Positions 17,727 through 27,731 are shown, counted from the stretch's first letter. The stretch: DNA of 51,780 nucleotides from Akkermansiaceae bacterium (GCA_025363295.1 JANYEC010000086.1:1-51780); one strand, 5' to 3'. Notes: generated from the sequence alone by a model not told the origin. Translations and numbers: made by a program.

Positions 17727-18856
17727 GGGGCGGGTGGCTCCGCTGTTGGCACACCTGGCTCGTCGGTCGAATACCAGTGGCAGGCGACGACTTTTTCGAG
17801 TTCGAAGCGACGCTCCATATTCTCTTCTATCCGTTTCACTTTCACCCTCACTCGAATCAAAGACTCCGTGTTAGGATTTGAAATTTTCACTCCAAAAACT
17901 CGTTTTCCTTTTCTCTCAAGTTTTAAAGCCGCATCGAGCAGCTTGCCGTTTTCACTGGAACGTTTGATTAGAAATTCAGGCGATTGCAGCCCGGTATCAT
18001 TCAAGGTGCCGAAGCGAGGGGCGTAAAGAACCATGCTAATCGTGTCGGAGCCCTTTCGCTCATCCGCCAGTCGTTCGCGGGCGAGTAGTCTGAATTCCCC
18101 TTGCGGCTCGCCACTTCCTGCTAGAAAAAGTGCCCACGGATAGTCACTGAAACGCACAAAATGATCCCAGTCGAGGCGCCACTCACCACCTTCGTGGATG
18201 AATACCGCATCTAGCTGTATATCGTTTTCTGCGGTCCAGACGGTTTCTAACGCTTTACCGCTTGGTAAATCGAGCACTGCTCGCTTTTGTAAGGTGAGGG
18301 TGGAGGGATCAATTTTCGTGATCGGATTCAGACTGTAGAACCTCGCCATGCGGGAAGCTGTGCTGATAGGGTTGAGAACAAATTGGTTGCGCTCTTCGGG
18401 AGTGCCCGCATTCAGAAATCCTGAAAATGCCTGATTGCAGGCCGGCCCGACCTCGTTGATGAAGTGAACTTCTTCTTCATTTACCTCGGTATTGACCGAT
18501 GAATGCGTGATCGCAGGCTTCCGATTTTCAGGACGATCATGATACATCCAGCGGGCACCGTAGATGATCAAGGCAAGCAGCGCAGACCATCCGAACAACA
18601 ACTTCAGCATAAAGTAGTCCTTCTTCCGTCTCCGTAGCGTGTGTCTTTCAGGGGTTCTATTAGGATCGAGAGTTTGGTCGGAGTCCGGCAGTGCAAGCAT
18701 CCCGGACATGCTTGAAGTTACTAACGGAGTATTAATACCCAGCGATGGTTTGCGTCCACATTCCGAACACAGGCGATCGTCGAGATCTCCTAACTGGGAT
18801 TGGAACAGCACACCGCAACGGCCACAGTGGAACCAAGAAATGATGTTTTCGCTCAC
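17708..18856 (-). CDS. Zinc-ribbon membrane protein of the Hsp70 operon
   Basis: A 382-residue protein I do not recognise. The N-terminus has a zinc-ribbon-like pair of knuckles, CGRC at about residues 11-14 and CSEC at 31-34, in the cytoplasm. A basic stretch (RHTLRRRKKD) leads into one membrane span (about 85-102, LLFGWSALLALIIYGARW). The outer part is predicted alpha/beta, with a Trp-rich core around EWRLDWDHFVRF, and a C-terminal strand rich in Lys and Arg. It is last in an operon with the gene at 18866 (nine bases between them) and the Hsp70 at 20149. Its outer domain appears related to that of the 18866 protein (compare WRLDWDHF with LQLDWKAS). Confidence 0.62.
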   Translation of the reverse strand: MSENIISWFHCGRCGVLFQSQLGDLDDRLCSECGRKPSLGINTPLVTSSMSGMLALPDSDQTLDPNRTPERHTLRRRKKDYFMLKLLFGWSALLALIIYGARWMYHDRPENRKPAITHSSVNTEVNEEEVHFINEVGPACNQAFSGFLNAGTPEERNQFVLNPISTASRMARFYSLNPITKIDPSTLTLQKRAVLDLPSGKALETVWTAENDIQLDAVFIHEGGEWRLDWDHFVRFSDYPWALFLAGSGEPQGEFRLLARERLADERKGSDTISMVLYAPRFGTLNDTGLQSPEFLIKRSSENGKLLDAALKLERKGKRVFGVKISNPNTESLIRVRVKVKRIEENMERRFELEKVVACHWYSTDEPGVPTAEPPAPQPLEK

Positions 18857-18865
18857 GAGAATGAT

Positions 18866-20107
18866 TCAGGGGGTGATCCAGTCAATTTGAAGCAGTTCGC
18901 CGATCAACCATTGATTGGGCGGTGTGCCCTCGGGTCCACGTTCGAGCCGGAGGGTGACTTTTTGGCTACTATTGGTTTCTTCAAGAATCTCTCCGCTTTG
19001 GAACAGATTCGCGCACGCTTTGCCTGCCGCGTCCTCCCGCCGCACATAGCACCAGACTGAGGTTTCGCCGGACGGAGCGAGCAGCTGATAGCATTGGTAT
19101 TTCTGCTCGGACCATGTGGCGGTGTAAAAGGTGTTACGTGAAATTAAGCCGCGGATCTCGGTGGGGTCCCCGTGGTTTTTTGAAAGTTCATCGAACGTGG
19201 CCGTTCCAAATCCCGTACTCGCCTTCCAATCTAACTGAAGATGACTGCCCCTCCTGACGAAATAAGCACTGAATTTCGAAAATTCCGGCAGCCGCCCTTC
19301 CAGCAGGCCATAGATAGTTTTGTTAGATCTCAAAACCTGCCAAGTGGTGTCTTGCAGTGGAACCCAATCACGCGATATCCCTAACGGCCGCCAATGTTTC
19401 CGAACAGTTTTTTCAACCATTGAAGGATTTCGGAGTAGCCCGATCACATCATCCACAACGGCAGCGCTGGCATAGGTCTTGAAAATCTGCTCTGCCTCCG
19501 GTTGCATCGGGAGCAAGGCATTAAGCCCATCGATCCCTTCCACCGTTTCTTCTTCGACAATCCTGAGATTATTGTTGGCGGTCGAGGTTTGCACAGCGTT
19601 CGATCGATTGATATATGGCAGAAGAGCAAGGCATAAGATGATCATCGCCGCGCCTCCGATGGTGATTCCTAAAATCCATCGAAGCGGGAATTTGTGAGCG
19701 ATCCCCCAATCATGATCTTCGCTGCGAGGATCGTTAGAATTCGCCTTCTGCGACCCTCTCTCTTGAAACACCATCGGCGTCACGGCCTTAAGTGACCAAG
19801 AAGGTGCCGGTTGTTCCAAACGGAAAACGCGGCTGCTGATTTCCTGTACGTCCAGCTTTGCCCTAACATCGCCGGCTTCCCTGCGGGCGACGTTTGGCTC
19901 AAGTCGAAGGCGGGACGGAAAATTTTCGGCGACTGCGAATCCCTCTCGATCCACAGCGACGCGCCGAGGGGGTAAAACCGTAGCCGTCCCCGCGCCTTCC
20001 TGCGTGAAACCCTCTGCATCATCCCAATCATCGCCGGAAGAAGCCTCCGGCGTTTGATCGTTTGGGTTGTTTGGACTCGGCTTCACTTGTTGAAATCTTG
20101 AAGCCAA
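18866..20107 (-). CDS. Single-span membrane protein, second gene of the Hsp70 operon
   Basis: A 413-residue unrecognised protein. Residues 1-155 are cytoplasmic, disordered and rich in Asp, Glu, Asn and Pro (for example NNPNDQTPEASSGDDWDDAE). One membrane span follows at about 168-190 (GITIGGAAMIILCLALLPYI). The outer region contains an all-alpha/alpha-beta part and a C-terminal domain with the same ...LQLDW... core seen in the 17708 protein, including FFVRRG-like and WCYVRRE strands. The start lies 41 bp after the Hsp70 stop and its stop lies nine bases before the next gene. It may link the cytoplasmic Hsp70 to something at the cell surface, but that is speculation. Confidence 0.62.
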   Translation of the reverse strand: MASRFQQVKPSPNNPNDQTPEASSGDDWDDAEGFTQEGAGTATVLPPRRVAVDREGFAVAENFPSRLRLEPNVARREAGDVRAKLDVQEISSRVFRLEQPAPSWSLKAVTPMVFQERGSQKANSNDPRSEDHDWGIAHKFPLRWILGITIGGAAMIILCLALLPYINRSNAVQTSTANNNLRIVEEETVEGIDGLNALLPMQPEAEQIFKTYASAAVVDDVIGLLRNPSMVEKTVRKHWRPLGISRDWVPLQDTTWQVLRSNKTIYGLLEGRLPEFSKFSAYFVRRGSHLQLDWKASTGFGTATFDELSKNHGDPTEIRGLISRNTFYTATWSEQKYQCYQLLAPSGETSVWCYVRREDAAGKACANLFQSGEILEETNSSQKVTLRLERGPEGTPPNQWLIGELLQIDWITP

Positions 20108-20148
20108 AGAATGCTCGCGGATAGCGGTCCATGCAAGCGGGTTTGGTC

Positions 20149-21936
20149 CTATTCTCCGCCTAACCGCCGATCCAACGCTGCGTCCAGCGCCTGCTCCACC
20201 AGACGTGCGGCGAGCGCTTCGGTGGCGGCATCGAGCCGCTGCACCGCTGCTTTCAACGGATTTGCTGCACCTTGTTTGAGCGCGGCCCTGACCGCCGCTG
20301 TGGCAGATTCAATTTCCCCGCGCTCGCCCTCTTCGGCAAGCCCCTGATTTAAAACCGCTTCCACAGCGGGTAGAAGTTCTTCCGCTTTCATTCTGGCCTC
20401 TGTGAAAACGCGTTCAGCCATGTCCTCGAACGCATACTCCACTGACTCACTGATCATCGCTTCCACTGCTGAGTCGTCCACATTGACCGCCGCGCTTTCG
20501 ATCCGCACCACCGTATCGATGCCTGTGGAAACATCGCGAGCCAAGGCTTCTAGTATTCCGTTTTCATCAATTTTAAACTGCACGCCCACCCGTGTCTGGC
20601 CTTTCGGTGATGGCGAAAATGCCACATCGAATTTCCCGAGCTCCCAATTGTCCTTCGCCATTTCCCGCTCGCCTTGCAGCACCCGCACTCGCATCGCGGC
20701 TTGTCCATCGGCAGCGTTGGTAAACATTTCTCCCGCCTTGCAAGGGATCGTCGTGTTGCGAGGAATGAGGACGTTCATCAGGCCTCCGAAGGTCTCGATG
20801 CCCAAGCTAAGTGGAGTCACATCTAACAATATTATCTGCCGCAGCGCTCCGCTCATCACGCCGCCTTGGATCGTAGCACCTAATGCGATGGCTTCATCTG
20901 GGTGTTGTGAAATATCCGGCTCGCGCGAAAAAAGCTCCGCCACCGCCCGCCGCACGGCCGGCATCCGAGTGCTGCCGCCGACGAGCACGATGGCATTCAG
21001 GTGCTCCGGCTTCAGCGCCGCATCCGCCATTGCCTGCTTGCAATGCCGCAATGTTTTGCCAATCCACGGAGCTGCTAGTTTTTCCAATTCCGCGCGAGTG
21101 ATTGTTTCCTCCAAACTCCGGTTACCATCGTAAAATGGCACGCGGAAGACCGCTTCTTGATCCGTGGAAAGTGCCAGTTTTACCCGCTCCGCCTCCGCCA
21201 TCAGACGCACCCTCGCCGCTCCAGAAATTTCTGATAGGCCCGTGCTCTCCATCACTTGTGTGAGTATCAAGGCATCCAGATCGTCACCGCCTAGGAGTGT
21301 GTCACCGTGGGTCGCTAACACTTGAAAAACTCCATCCTGCATTTCCAGAATCGATAGATCGAATGTCCCGCCACCCAGATCATAGACCGCCACCCGCGAT
21401 CGATCACCAAGCTTATCTAACCCATAGGCCAAAGCAGCGGCCGTGGGTTCATTCAATATCCTAACAACCTCTAGGCCCGCAAGTTCGCCTGCGCGTTTCG
21501 TCGCCGCGCGCTGGGCATCGTGGAAATACGCCGGCACTGTGATCACCGCCTTGGTGATCCCGCAGCCCATCCGCCACTCAGCGATGCGTTTCATTTCCTT
21601 CAAAATCTCTGCGCTCAGTGCTTCGGGAGTCATCCCTAACACTCTAGGGAGTCCATCAACACCCGTCTCCACCGGCACAGGAAAATTTTCCTCCACTTCA
21701 TGCATCCGGCGGCCCATCAATCGTTTAATGCTGGTCACCACTCGCTCGGGTTCCAGCGCCCGGCGTCGCAGCGCCTTCGCGCCAACCTCCACCGTACCAT
21801 CACTACCCACGTAAATCGCGCTCGGCGTGATCCGATGACCCTCCTCGTTTGCTAACAAAATCGGAAACCCCGAATCCACAAGGCCCACGGCCGAGTTTGT
21901 CGTCCCCAAATCAATGCCCAGAATCACCTCGCTCAT
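20149..21936 (-). CDS. Hsp70-family chaperone, HscA-like
   Basis: An Hsp70 chaperone of 595 residues, shorter than DnaK (about 638). Nucleotide-domain motifs are complete: [12 protein letters not shown] (phosphate 1), [15 protein letters not shown] (phosphate 2), [14 protein letters not shown], and [13 protein letters not shown] (adenosine). SIKRLMGR echoes the HscA sequence. The linker [20 protein letters not shown] and a full substrate domain follow, but the C-terminal lid ends in [12 protein letters not shown] without a DnaK-type EEVD tail. I start at the ATG at 21936; an upstream ATG at 21972 adds a 12-residue leader. No iscU, hscB or fdx lies nearby, so iron-sulfur assembly is unproven. 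It heads the operon with 18866 and 17708. Confidence 0.85.
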   Translation of the reverse strand: MSEVILGIDLGTTNSAVGLVDSGFPILLANEEGHRITPSAIYVGSDGTVEVGAKALRRRALEPERVVTSIKRLMGRRMHEVEENFPVPVETGVDGLPRVLGMTPEALSAEILKEMKRIAEWRMGCGITKAVITVPAYFHDAQRAATKRAGELAGLEVVRILNEPTAAALAYGLDKLGDRSRVAVYDLGGGTFDLSILEMQDGVFQVLATHGDTLLGGDDLDALILTQVMESTGLSEISGAARVRLMAEAERVKLALSTDQEAVFRVPFYDGNRSLEETITRAELEKLAAPWIGKTLRHCKQAMADAALKPEHLNAIVLVGGSTRMPAVRRAVAELFSREPDISQHPDEAIALGATIQGGVMSGALRQIILLDVTPLSLGIETFGGLMNVLIPRNTTIPCKAGEMFTNAADGQAAMRVRVLQGEREMAKDNWELGKFDVAFSPSPKGQTRVGVQFKIDENGILEALARDVSTGIDTVVRIESAAVNVDDSAVEAMISESVEYAFEDMAERVFTEARMKAEELLPAVEAVLNQGLAEEGERGEIESATAAVRAALKQGAANPLKAAVQRLDAATEALAARLVEQALDAALDRRLGGE

Positions 21937-22021
21937 TGCCGACAGCTTCACGGTCACGACGGACTCCGTCAACCATAGGCAGTGAGTAGGTCTTCAGGAA
22001 AATCTCACTTTTCCCGGACCA

Positions 22022-23806
22022 TCAATTCACCGTGAAACCGTTAGTGAGGGACCAGGTATTGGGTCCAAAAGTGGTATTGATGGTGTAAGTGCCAGTGGTT
22101 GCAGCCGCAGAAATCGTGAAGGTGGCACTGACAATGCCGGTAGTGGGGTTCCGGGAGAAGGTGCTAGCACCGATGGTAGCGGCTCCGGTTTTCGTGAGGT
22201 TGATGGAGGTGGGGGCGAAAGTGGCTGGAGGCGGTGCCATTGTATAAGCACTGTTGAGGGTGATCGTGGTGACGACGGTCGCACCGCGCGAGCCAGTGGC
22301 GGGTGAGATCGAGGATATCCCTTCACTTGTTCCGAGCGTCGTCGTGCCGCCGTCATAGCTGGCAAGGGCGGTCCGGGTGACTCGATAGAAGCGATTGGCG
22401 TATGTGTTTTTCGCTCCGGCGTCGATGTGAGTGGTGGCAATCGCATCGCTGGCAGCGGACTTGTTCGTGGTGAGATTGGTCCATCCAGTTAGATTCTCTG
22501 ACGCCTGCACTTTGTAGGTGCCGCCCTCGACGCTGCTCCAGGTGAGCGTAATATCCCCCGTAGCCGAATTCACTGTGGGTGCGGAGCCTGATTCTTGAAG
22601 ATTAGCCCCGCCGGTAAAAAAGGTGCTAACGGTTTCACTGGCGGTAGCGGTGCCACCGGTGGCATTTCCAAAGAAATAGAAGTTAGTATTCACCGGAAAC
22701 TGAGGAACACCTGCGGCAGAAATGTTCACGAAATAGGCGTAAGTTCCTGCCGGGAACTCCGGTGTCACACAGTAACGAACGTTGTATTCATTGAGATCGA
22801 AATCGACGCCCTGCTGGTATTTGGTGGTGCCAGTTTTGATGGAATCGCCGAGGTAAACCCAGTCTTCGCAATAGCGACCGAGGAAATAGGTGGTGGTGAC
22901 ATTGGGGCCTGCGGCGGCAATGTTTCCGTTATTTCGTGTCGCCCAAGCGGGAAGCGCTGTGCGCCCGGTGCTAACAATGTTATCGACTCCGGCGGTCGTG
23001 CCATTTCGGATGACGAAGCCGCCGACCATCCGGCGGATACCGCTGTTCGCATCTAACGCGTTCGAGTAGCCATAAGGACCATAAATTGGGAGACCATCGC
23101 GGACCCAGCCAAGGATTGGCGAATGCTTCGTAGCGATAGAGGAGGATTCGACATAGGTGTTAGTCGCTGCGACAAGATCGATGTGATCACCTAGCAGGTA
23201 GCGAAGCGCGATGGGGTTGGCGTGATTATGATACTTGCCAGTGTTCTGCTGGTGAGTGTTTCCGGCATCGAAAGTGATGTATTCGTTTGCATAGGCGTGA
23301 CGATGCCATTGACCGGTTCCGGGACTTGCCTCGGTGCCGCTGGCATAACTAAAGCCATCGGTGGAATCAAACATCGCAACGCCATCCACGAAAAATCCGA
23401 TAGAATCCTCAGAGCCCTTCATGCTTGATTTGGTGACGGGTGGAGCGGCCAACGTTGAGGAGCGGGGAATGCGGAAATTGATATTTTGATTTTTTGGTAG
23501 ATTGACGAATGCGATCGTGCGGGCAGCGGTATCATACCAAGGTCCCATCGTGTAAGGCCCGAGGTTAGTGGTGTTAAGATAGATCCAATTGTTCGAATTG
23601 GTGATTGACTGGACTCCCGAGTACGCGGGCAGCGTTTGGTTTTGCTGGCCGTTACTCCATGTGGTGTAAGAGGTATTTGAAGCACGCTCGGCATCCGTTT
23701 TATAGATGCGGGCGTATTTAGAAGAGTAGGTGGTGAGCCATGAAGTGAGCTGAGGGTCAGCATGCAGGGCGGCGGCAGTTAGGACAAAGACAGCGAGCGT
23801 TTTCAT
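22022..23806 (-). CDS. Exported YHYH-domain protein with C-terminal Ig-like module
   Basis: A 594-residue secreted protein with a signal peptide (MKTLAVFVLTAAALHADPQ). The YHYH domain occupies about residues 30-330: GKYHNHANPIALRYLLGD is the namesake motif (here Y-H-N-H), followed by HSPILGWVRDGLPIYGPYG. Fibronectin/Ig-like beta repeats (Thr- and Asn-rich, with TWSSVEGGTYKVQAS) fill the rest, ending in an IPT-like module. The domain's function is unknown. The gene is divergent from the response regulator at 23999, with about 190 bp between them, so it may be a target of that two-component system; this is only inferred from position. Confidence 0.8.
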   Translation of the reverse strand: MKTLAVFVLTAAALHADPQLTSWLTTYSSKYARIYKTDAERASNTSYTTWSNGQQNQTLPAYSGVQSITNSNNWIYLNTTNLGPYTMGPWYDTAARTIAFVNLPKNQNINFRIPRSSTLAAPPVTKSSMKGSEDSIGFFVDGVAMFDSTDGFSYASGTEASPGTGQWHRHAYANEYITFDAGNTHQQNTGKYHNHANPIALRYLLGDHIDLVAATNTYVESSSIATKHSPILGWVRDGLPIYGPYGYSNALDANSGIRRMVGGFVIRNGTTAGVDNIVSTGRTALPAWATRNNGNIAAAGPNVTTTYFLGRYCEDWVYLGDSIKTGTTKYQQGVDFDLNEYNVRYCVTPEFPAGTYAYFVNISAAGVPQFPVNTNFYFFGNATGGTATASETVSTFFTGGANLQESGSAPTVNSATGDITLTWSSVEGGTYKVQASENLTGWTNLTTNKSAASDAIATTHIDAGAKNTYANRFYRVTRTALASYDGGTTTLGTSEGISSISPATGSRGATVVTTITLNSAYTMAPPPATFAPTSINLTKTGAATIGASTFSRNPTTGIVSATFTISAAATTGTYTINTTFGPNTWSLTNGFTVN

Positions 23807-23998
23807 AACACGTGCATCCTTTCATAATGAACATGAATCCAGCGTGAATGGCCTCACTTCAGCCGAACTTGGGGCGAATTTCGACATCGGGCCGTGGCTT
23901 GGCGGAATCATGCGATCGGTTCATCAAAATCAGATAAACGGTAAGATTTTTCCCATTCATCTTGGATTCATGGGGAAAATATTAGTTTCCTCGCAACC
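23807..23998. promoter_or_regulatory. Divergent promoter region (YHYH gene / two-component operon)
   Basis: A 192-bp space between two genes transcribed away from each other must hold both promoters. It is moderately AT-rich toward the response-regulator side (TAAGATTTTTCCCATTCA, then CATGGGGAAAATATTAG). I could not pick confident -35/-10 hexamers or an obvious tandem operator. Confidence 0.5.
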
Positions 23999-24652
23999 AT
24001 GCGCTTACTGATTGCTGAGGACGAGCCCGATCTGCTCCGCACACTTGCCCAAGCGATGCGTGAGCAGGGGCACGCAGTCGATGAGGCAGCGGATGGTCCC
24101 CAAGCGCTCTACAAAGCGAGCGAATGGGATTACGATGCGATTGTGCTAGATGTAATGCTGCCCGGGATGAACGGCTTCGAAGTGCTGTCGAAGCTGCGTT
24201 TGATGAAAAAGACGCCAGTGTTGATGCTGACGGCACTCACCAAGGTGGGGGATCGCATCCAAGGCTTGGACAGTGGGGCGGATGATTACCTCGCGAAGCC
24301 AGTCGACCTTGACGAGCTTGCGGCGCGGGTCCGGGCAGTGACCCGACGGGCGCAAGGCGATTCCAGCGCGATCATCCGGATGGGTGACGTGGAGATCGAT
24401 ACCTCGGCCCGGCGGGCGACGAAATCGGGAGAGCCAGTCCCTCTAACGGGCGCAGAATATCCGCTGTTAGAGTATTTGGCCCGACGCCGGAAAAAGATCG
24501 TAACCCGAACCGATCTTTACGATCACCTTTACGACGAAAATGATACACCGCTTTCCAACATCATCGATGTGCAGATTTCAAATCTCCGGAAAAAATTAGG
24601 CGCCGAGTTCATCACCACACACCGAGGGCAGGGATACAGCATCGAAAAATGA
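23999..24652 (+). CDS. OmpR/PhoB-family response regulator
   Basis: A 217-residue two-component response regulator. The receiver domain has the acidic pair in IAEDEPD, the phospho-acceptor Asp51 in IVLDVMLPG, the switch Thr in LMLTALTKV and the conserved Lys in LAKPVDL. The winged-helix DNA-binding domain (about 125-217) contains SNLRKKLG and ITTHRGQGYSI at its end, typical of OmpR. Its stop overlaps the start of the histidine kinase in ATGA, so the pair is co-translated. Its nearest likely target is its own promoter or the divergent YHYH gene. Confidence 0.93.
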   Translation: MRLLIAEDEPDLLRTLAQAMREQGHAVDEAADGPQALYKASEWDYDAIVLDVMLPGMNGFEVLSKLRLMKKTPVLMLTALTKVGDRIQGLDSGADDYLAKPVDLDELAARVRAVTRRAQGDSSAIIRMGDVEIDTSARRATKSGEPVPLTGAEYPLLEYLARRRKKIVTRTDLYDHLYDENDTPLSNIIDVQISNLRKKLGAEFITTHRGQGYSIEK

Positions 24653-26121
24653 GTTTCCATAAATCGATCCGCTGGCGTATTCAATCGTGGCACGGGCTGT
24701 TGTTGTTAGTGATGGTCACGGGGTTCGGCGTGACCATGTATCGCCTAGAAAAGACCCATGCGCTGCGTGACTTGGATGAAGAATTCCGTGTCAGGCTATC
24801 CACTCTAACCAACACGCTGGACCGGGGCGGAAAAGGACCACCCAGGGGAAAGCGTGCCGGACCTCCGCGCGAGGAAAACGGACAACAAGATCCGCCGCCA
24901 GAAGACGACGGAAGGACGCAGACGGAAGCGGACGATCACCCAAGATTTGAGTCGGAGGCGATTGTGAACTTGTTCGACCACTCAGAAGAGCCATCTTTCT
25001 ATTTCATAATCTGGAGCCGCCGGGGAGACATTCTTGCGAAATCTCCAACAGCTCCGTCCAGCGCGCCGATGCCGTCTGTTAGTCTTGCATCCCCACCCAG
25101 TCGGAATGTGCGGGAGCGTGGAAATTTCCGTGAGAGTTTTGTTTTCACTCCACCCGGCGAAAGTCTGCTCGTGGGACGATCCATGGCGGGTGTCGATAAA
25201 GCGATGCACCGGCTTGCACTAAAGATCGGTATGATGTGTGCGGCGTTAGTGGCCTTTGGGCTGGCCACGGGTTGGTGGATCGCCACGCGAGCCTTGCGGC
25301 CGATCGCACGGATCAGCGCAGCGGCTGCCCGCATCGCGGAAGGGCACCTCGATGAACGCATCCAGACCGATGAAACCGAAAGCGAATTGGGAAAACTTGC
25401 GACAATGCTCGATCATACTTTCGAAAGGCTGGATGCGGCTTTTGATGAGCAAGCGCGGTTTACATCCGATGCGGCGCATGAGTTGCGGACACCGATTGCC
25501 ATCATCCTCGCACAATCGCAACTCGCGCTTTCACGTGATAGGAGCGCGGCGGATTATCGCGAGGCGATCGAAATTTCCCGCCGCGCTGCGATACGCATGC
25601 AAGAACTAACGGAATCTTTGCTTGAGCTCGCGGTCCTCGATGATGCCTCTCAGCCGCGAGAGTTGGCACCATGTGATCTCGCAGAGATAACACGCGAACA
25701 GATCGAATTAGCGCGTCCGTTAGCCGACGAAAAAAGTATTGTGCTAACGGCGGATCTTTTACCCGCTCCCTGTGTTGCCAACGCGGCACAGATCGGTCAG
25801 GTGATTCTCAATCTTTTATCGAATGCCGTTAAATTCAGCGAATCGAAAACAGAGGTGAAGATCCAGACGACGATGGATGCGAACACCGTTTTCGTGTCGA
25901 TCCAAGATATGGGCATGGGTATTGCGGAGGAGCATCTATCACATTTATTTGAGCGATTCTATCGAGTCGAGGCCTCAAGAAATCGAGTAAGCGGTGGAGC
26001 AGGTTTAGGGCTCGCGATTTGCAAACGCATTGCCGATGTGCATCGAGGAACTCTTGAAGTCGCAAGCAAGCCGGGAAGTGGAAGCACGTTCATCCTGCGA
26101 CTTTCCCGCGCTGGGCAGTGA
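24649..26121 (+). CDS. Sensor histidine kinase
   Basis: A 490-residue membrane sensor kinase. A first membrane span lies near residues 15-31 and a second near 188-210 (IGMMCAALVAFGLATGWW). Between them is a periplasmic sensor of about 155 residues whose first part is very rich in Pro, Arg, Gly and acidic residues (GKGPPRGKRAGPPREENG) and looks disordered. HAMP follows (about 215-265), then the H-box DAAHELRTPIAII, the N-box NLLSNAVKF and the Gly boxes DMGMGI and GGAGLGLAI. The kinase and its regulator at 23999 form a standard cognate pair. The signal it senses is unknown. Confidence 0.93.
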   Translation: MSFHKSIRWRIQSWHGLLLLVMVTGFGVTMYRLEKTHALRDLDEEFRVRLSTLTNTLDRGGKGPPRGKRAGPPREENGQQDPPPEDDGRTQTEADDHPRFESEAIVNLFDHSEEPSFYFIIWSRRGDILAKSPTAPSSAPMPSVSLASPPSRNVRERGNFRESFVFTPPGESLLVGRSMAGVDKAMHRLALKIGMMCAALVAFGLATGWWIATRALRPIARISAAAARIAEGHLDERIQTDETESELGKLATMLDHTFERLDAAFDEQARFTSDAAHELRTPIAIILAQSQLALSRDRSAADYREAIEISRRAAIRMQELTESLLELAVLDDASQPRELAPCDLAEITREQIELARPLADEKSIVLTADLLPAPCVANAAQIGQVILNLLSNAVKFSESKTEVKIQTTMDANTVFVSIQDMGMGIAEEHLSHLFERFYRVEASRNRVSGGAGLGLAICKRIADVHRGTLEVASKPGSGSTFILRLSRAGQ

Positions 26122-26153
26122 GCGGGAAGCGATATTTCACAAGTGCAGAAGGA

Positions 26154-27731
26154 TTATTTTAAAAGCTCTAACCCCGCCCGTAACCACGCATAATCCCGCT
26201 TCTCGTGCTGCTTCAATTGCTGCGCCTCGTTCCATGTGACTTCCCGAAAGTTTAGCCATGTTCCTGGCCACGCGCGGGCTAGTTTTGGGAGATCCACCGA
26301 AATCACATGACCGATTTGCGGGTAGCCCCCGATGGTCTGCCGCCCGGCTAACAAAACAATCGGTTGTCCGTCTGGAGGCACCTGCACTGAGCCGCAAGCC
26401 ACGGGTTGTGAAATCATTTCTCGAGGAGTTTCTAAGTCCAGTTTGTCGCCACACAAACGTGCGCCCATCCGGTCCGACTTCGGCGATAATTGATAGAGCT
26501 CCGAACGAAACCGCTGCCGTGCCTCATCGGAGAACCAGCCTTCTTGCACGCCGGGTAAAAAGCGCAGTTCGATTCGTGCGGCGCGGTTTGTCCGCCCTAC
26601 ATGCCAATTCGTGCCACCCGGCAAGCGCCCCGCCTCACCTATCTGAAGGTGGTCACCGGCCTGCAGTTTTCTGCCGTAAAATCCTCCAAAGCCTGCACTC
26701 AAATCGGTGGCCGCACTGCCTAACACTTCGGGCACCCGCAGCCCGCCTGCTACCGCAAGGTAAGCGCGCACACCGCTTGTTAGTTTCAAAAAGTCGAGTA
26801 CACCGCCAGAAGCCACGCGCTGTGATTTCCCGATACCATCCACCCAAGCCACTGTCGCGTCCGCGTGAAATTTAAGCAATGGACCGCTCAAGCAGATTTC
26901 CAAGGCCGCTGCGTTTTCCGCGTTGCCGACTAACAGATTCGCCGTGCGAAGCGCCTGGCGATCCGCCGCACCGCCCGGAGAAACGCCGGATGCCTCATAG
27001 CCCGGACGCCCGAGATCCTGCACGGTTGTCATTGCCCCGGGCTGGATCACTTCGATCCACCGTCCTGTGGGTGCGACTGGCTCGATGACCCCCAGCTCTG
27101 GAAAATCTAACTCCTGAACGGCCGTGAAACGCACTTGATCGCCCGGTTGTAACACAGCGGGCTGCACATCATCCGGATCAAACAACGTTTTTGCCGTCCG
27201 ACCAAGCACATGCCAACCACCGGGCGAGGTAAACGGATAGATCCCCGCCTGTCCGCCGGCAATCGCTACGGAGCCGGCAGGCACCGCCAGCCGTGGCGTT
27301 TTCCGCCGAGGTAGATTCAAACGCTCTGGAAGACCTGATAGATATGGGAAGCCCGGTGAAAACCCCACGGCCGCCACCGTGTAAACTGCCGCACTGTGGA
27401 GTTCGATGAGCTCTTCAATTGAGAGATCTAGCAGCATGGCGACTTCCTGCAAATCAGGGCCATTGTAACACACGGGAATTTCAACGGATTTGGCCGCTGG
27501 CATTTCAAAAAGTGGAGCATCGGCCATCACCGCCTCGATCCAGTCATGAATTTTCAGACCCTTCACCGAATCAAAATGCACGGCTACGGAAGCGAAGCTG
27601 GACACCACATCCTTCACTCCATTTGGGTAATGCTTGTTTAAAGCGGCCACCAAACCGAGCACCTGTTCGAGCGGAGTGTCATTGGGAAACTCCACCAACC
27701 ATGCGGAATCGCCGAGCGGTTTGAGTGTCAT
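26154..27731 (-). CDS. Fused 5-oxoprolinase subunits PxpB-PxpC (KipI-KipA)
   Basis: A 525-residue protein joining the two subunits usually encoded separately. The PxpB/KipI part (about residues 1-210) carries GFSPGFPYLSGLPERL and PAGSVAIAGGQAGIYP. The PxpC/KipA part (about 220-525) carries VIQPGAMTTVQDLGRPGYEA and SGVSPGGAADRQALRTANLL. With PxpA (LamB/YcsF), PxpBC performs ATP-dependent opening of 5-oxoproline to glutamate; relatives are the allophanate hydrolase and urea carboxylase-type subunits. No pxpA lies in the window, so the reaction is inferred. It converges with the histidine kinase on its left. Confidence 0.9.
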   Translation of the reverse strand: MTLKPLGDSAWLVEFPNDTPLEQVLGLVAALNKHYPNGVKDVVSSFASVAVHFDSVKGLKIHDWIEAVMADAPLFEMPAAKSVEIPVCYNGPDLQEVAMLLDLSIEELIELHSAAVYTVAAVGFSPGFPYLSGLPERLNLPRRKTPRLAVPAGSVAIAGGQAGIYPFTSPGGWHVLGRTAKTLFDPDDVQPAVLQPGDQVRFTAVQELDFPELGVIEPVAPTGRWIEVIQPGAMTTVQDLGRPGYEASGVSPGGAADRQALRTANLLVGNAENAAALEICLSGPLLKFHADATVAWVDGIGKSQRVASGGVLDFLKLTSGVRAYLAVAGGLRVPEVLGSAATDLSAGFGGFYGRKLQAGDHLQIGEAGRLPGGTNWHVGRTNRAARIELRFLPGVQEGWFSDEARQRFRSELYQLSPKSDRMGARLCGDKLDLETPREMISQPVACGSVQVPPDGQPIVLLAGRQTIGGYPQIGHVISVDLPKLARAWPGTWLNFREVTWNEAQQLKQHEKRDYAWLRAGLELLK

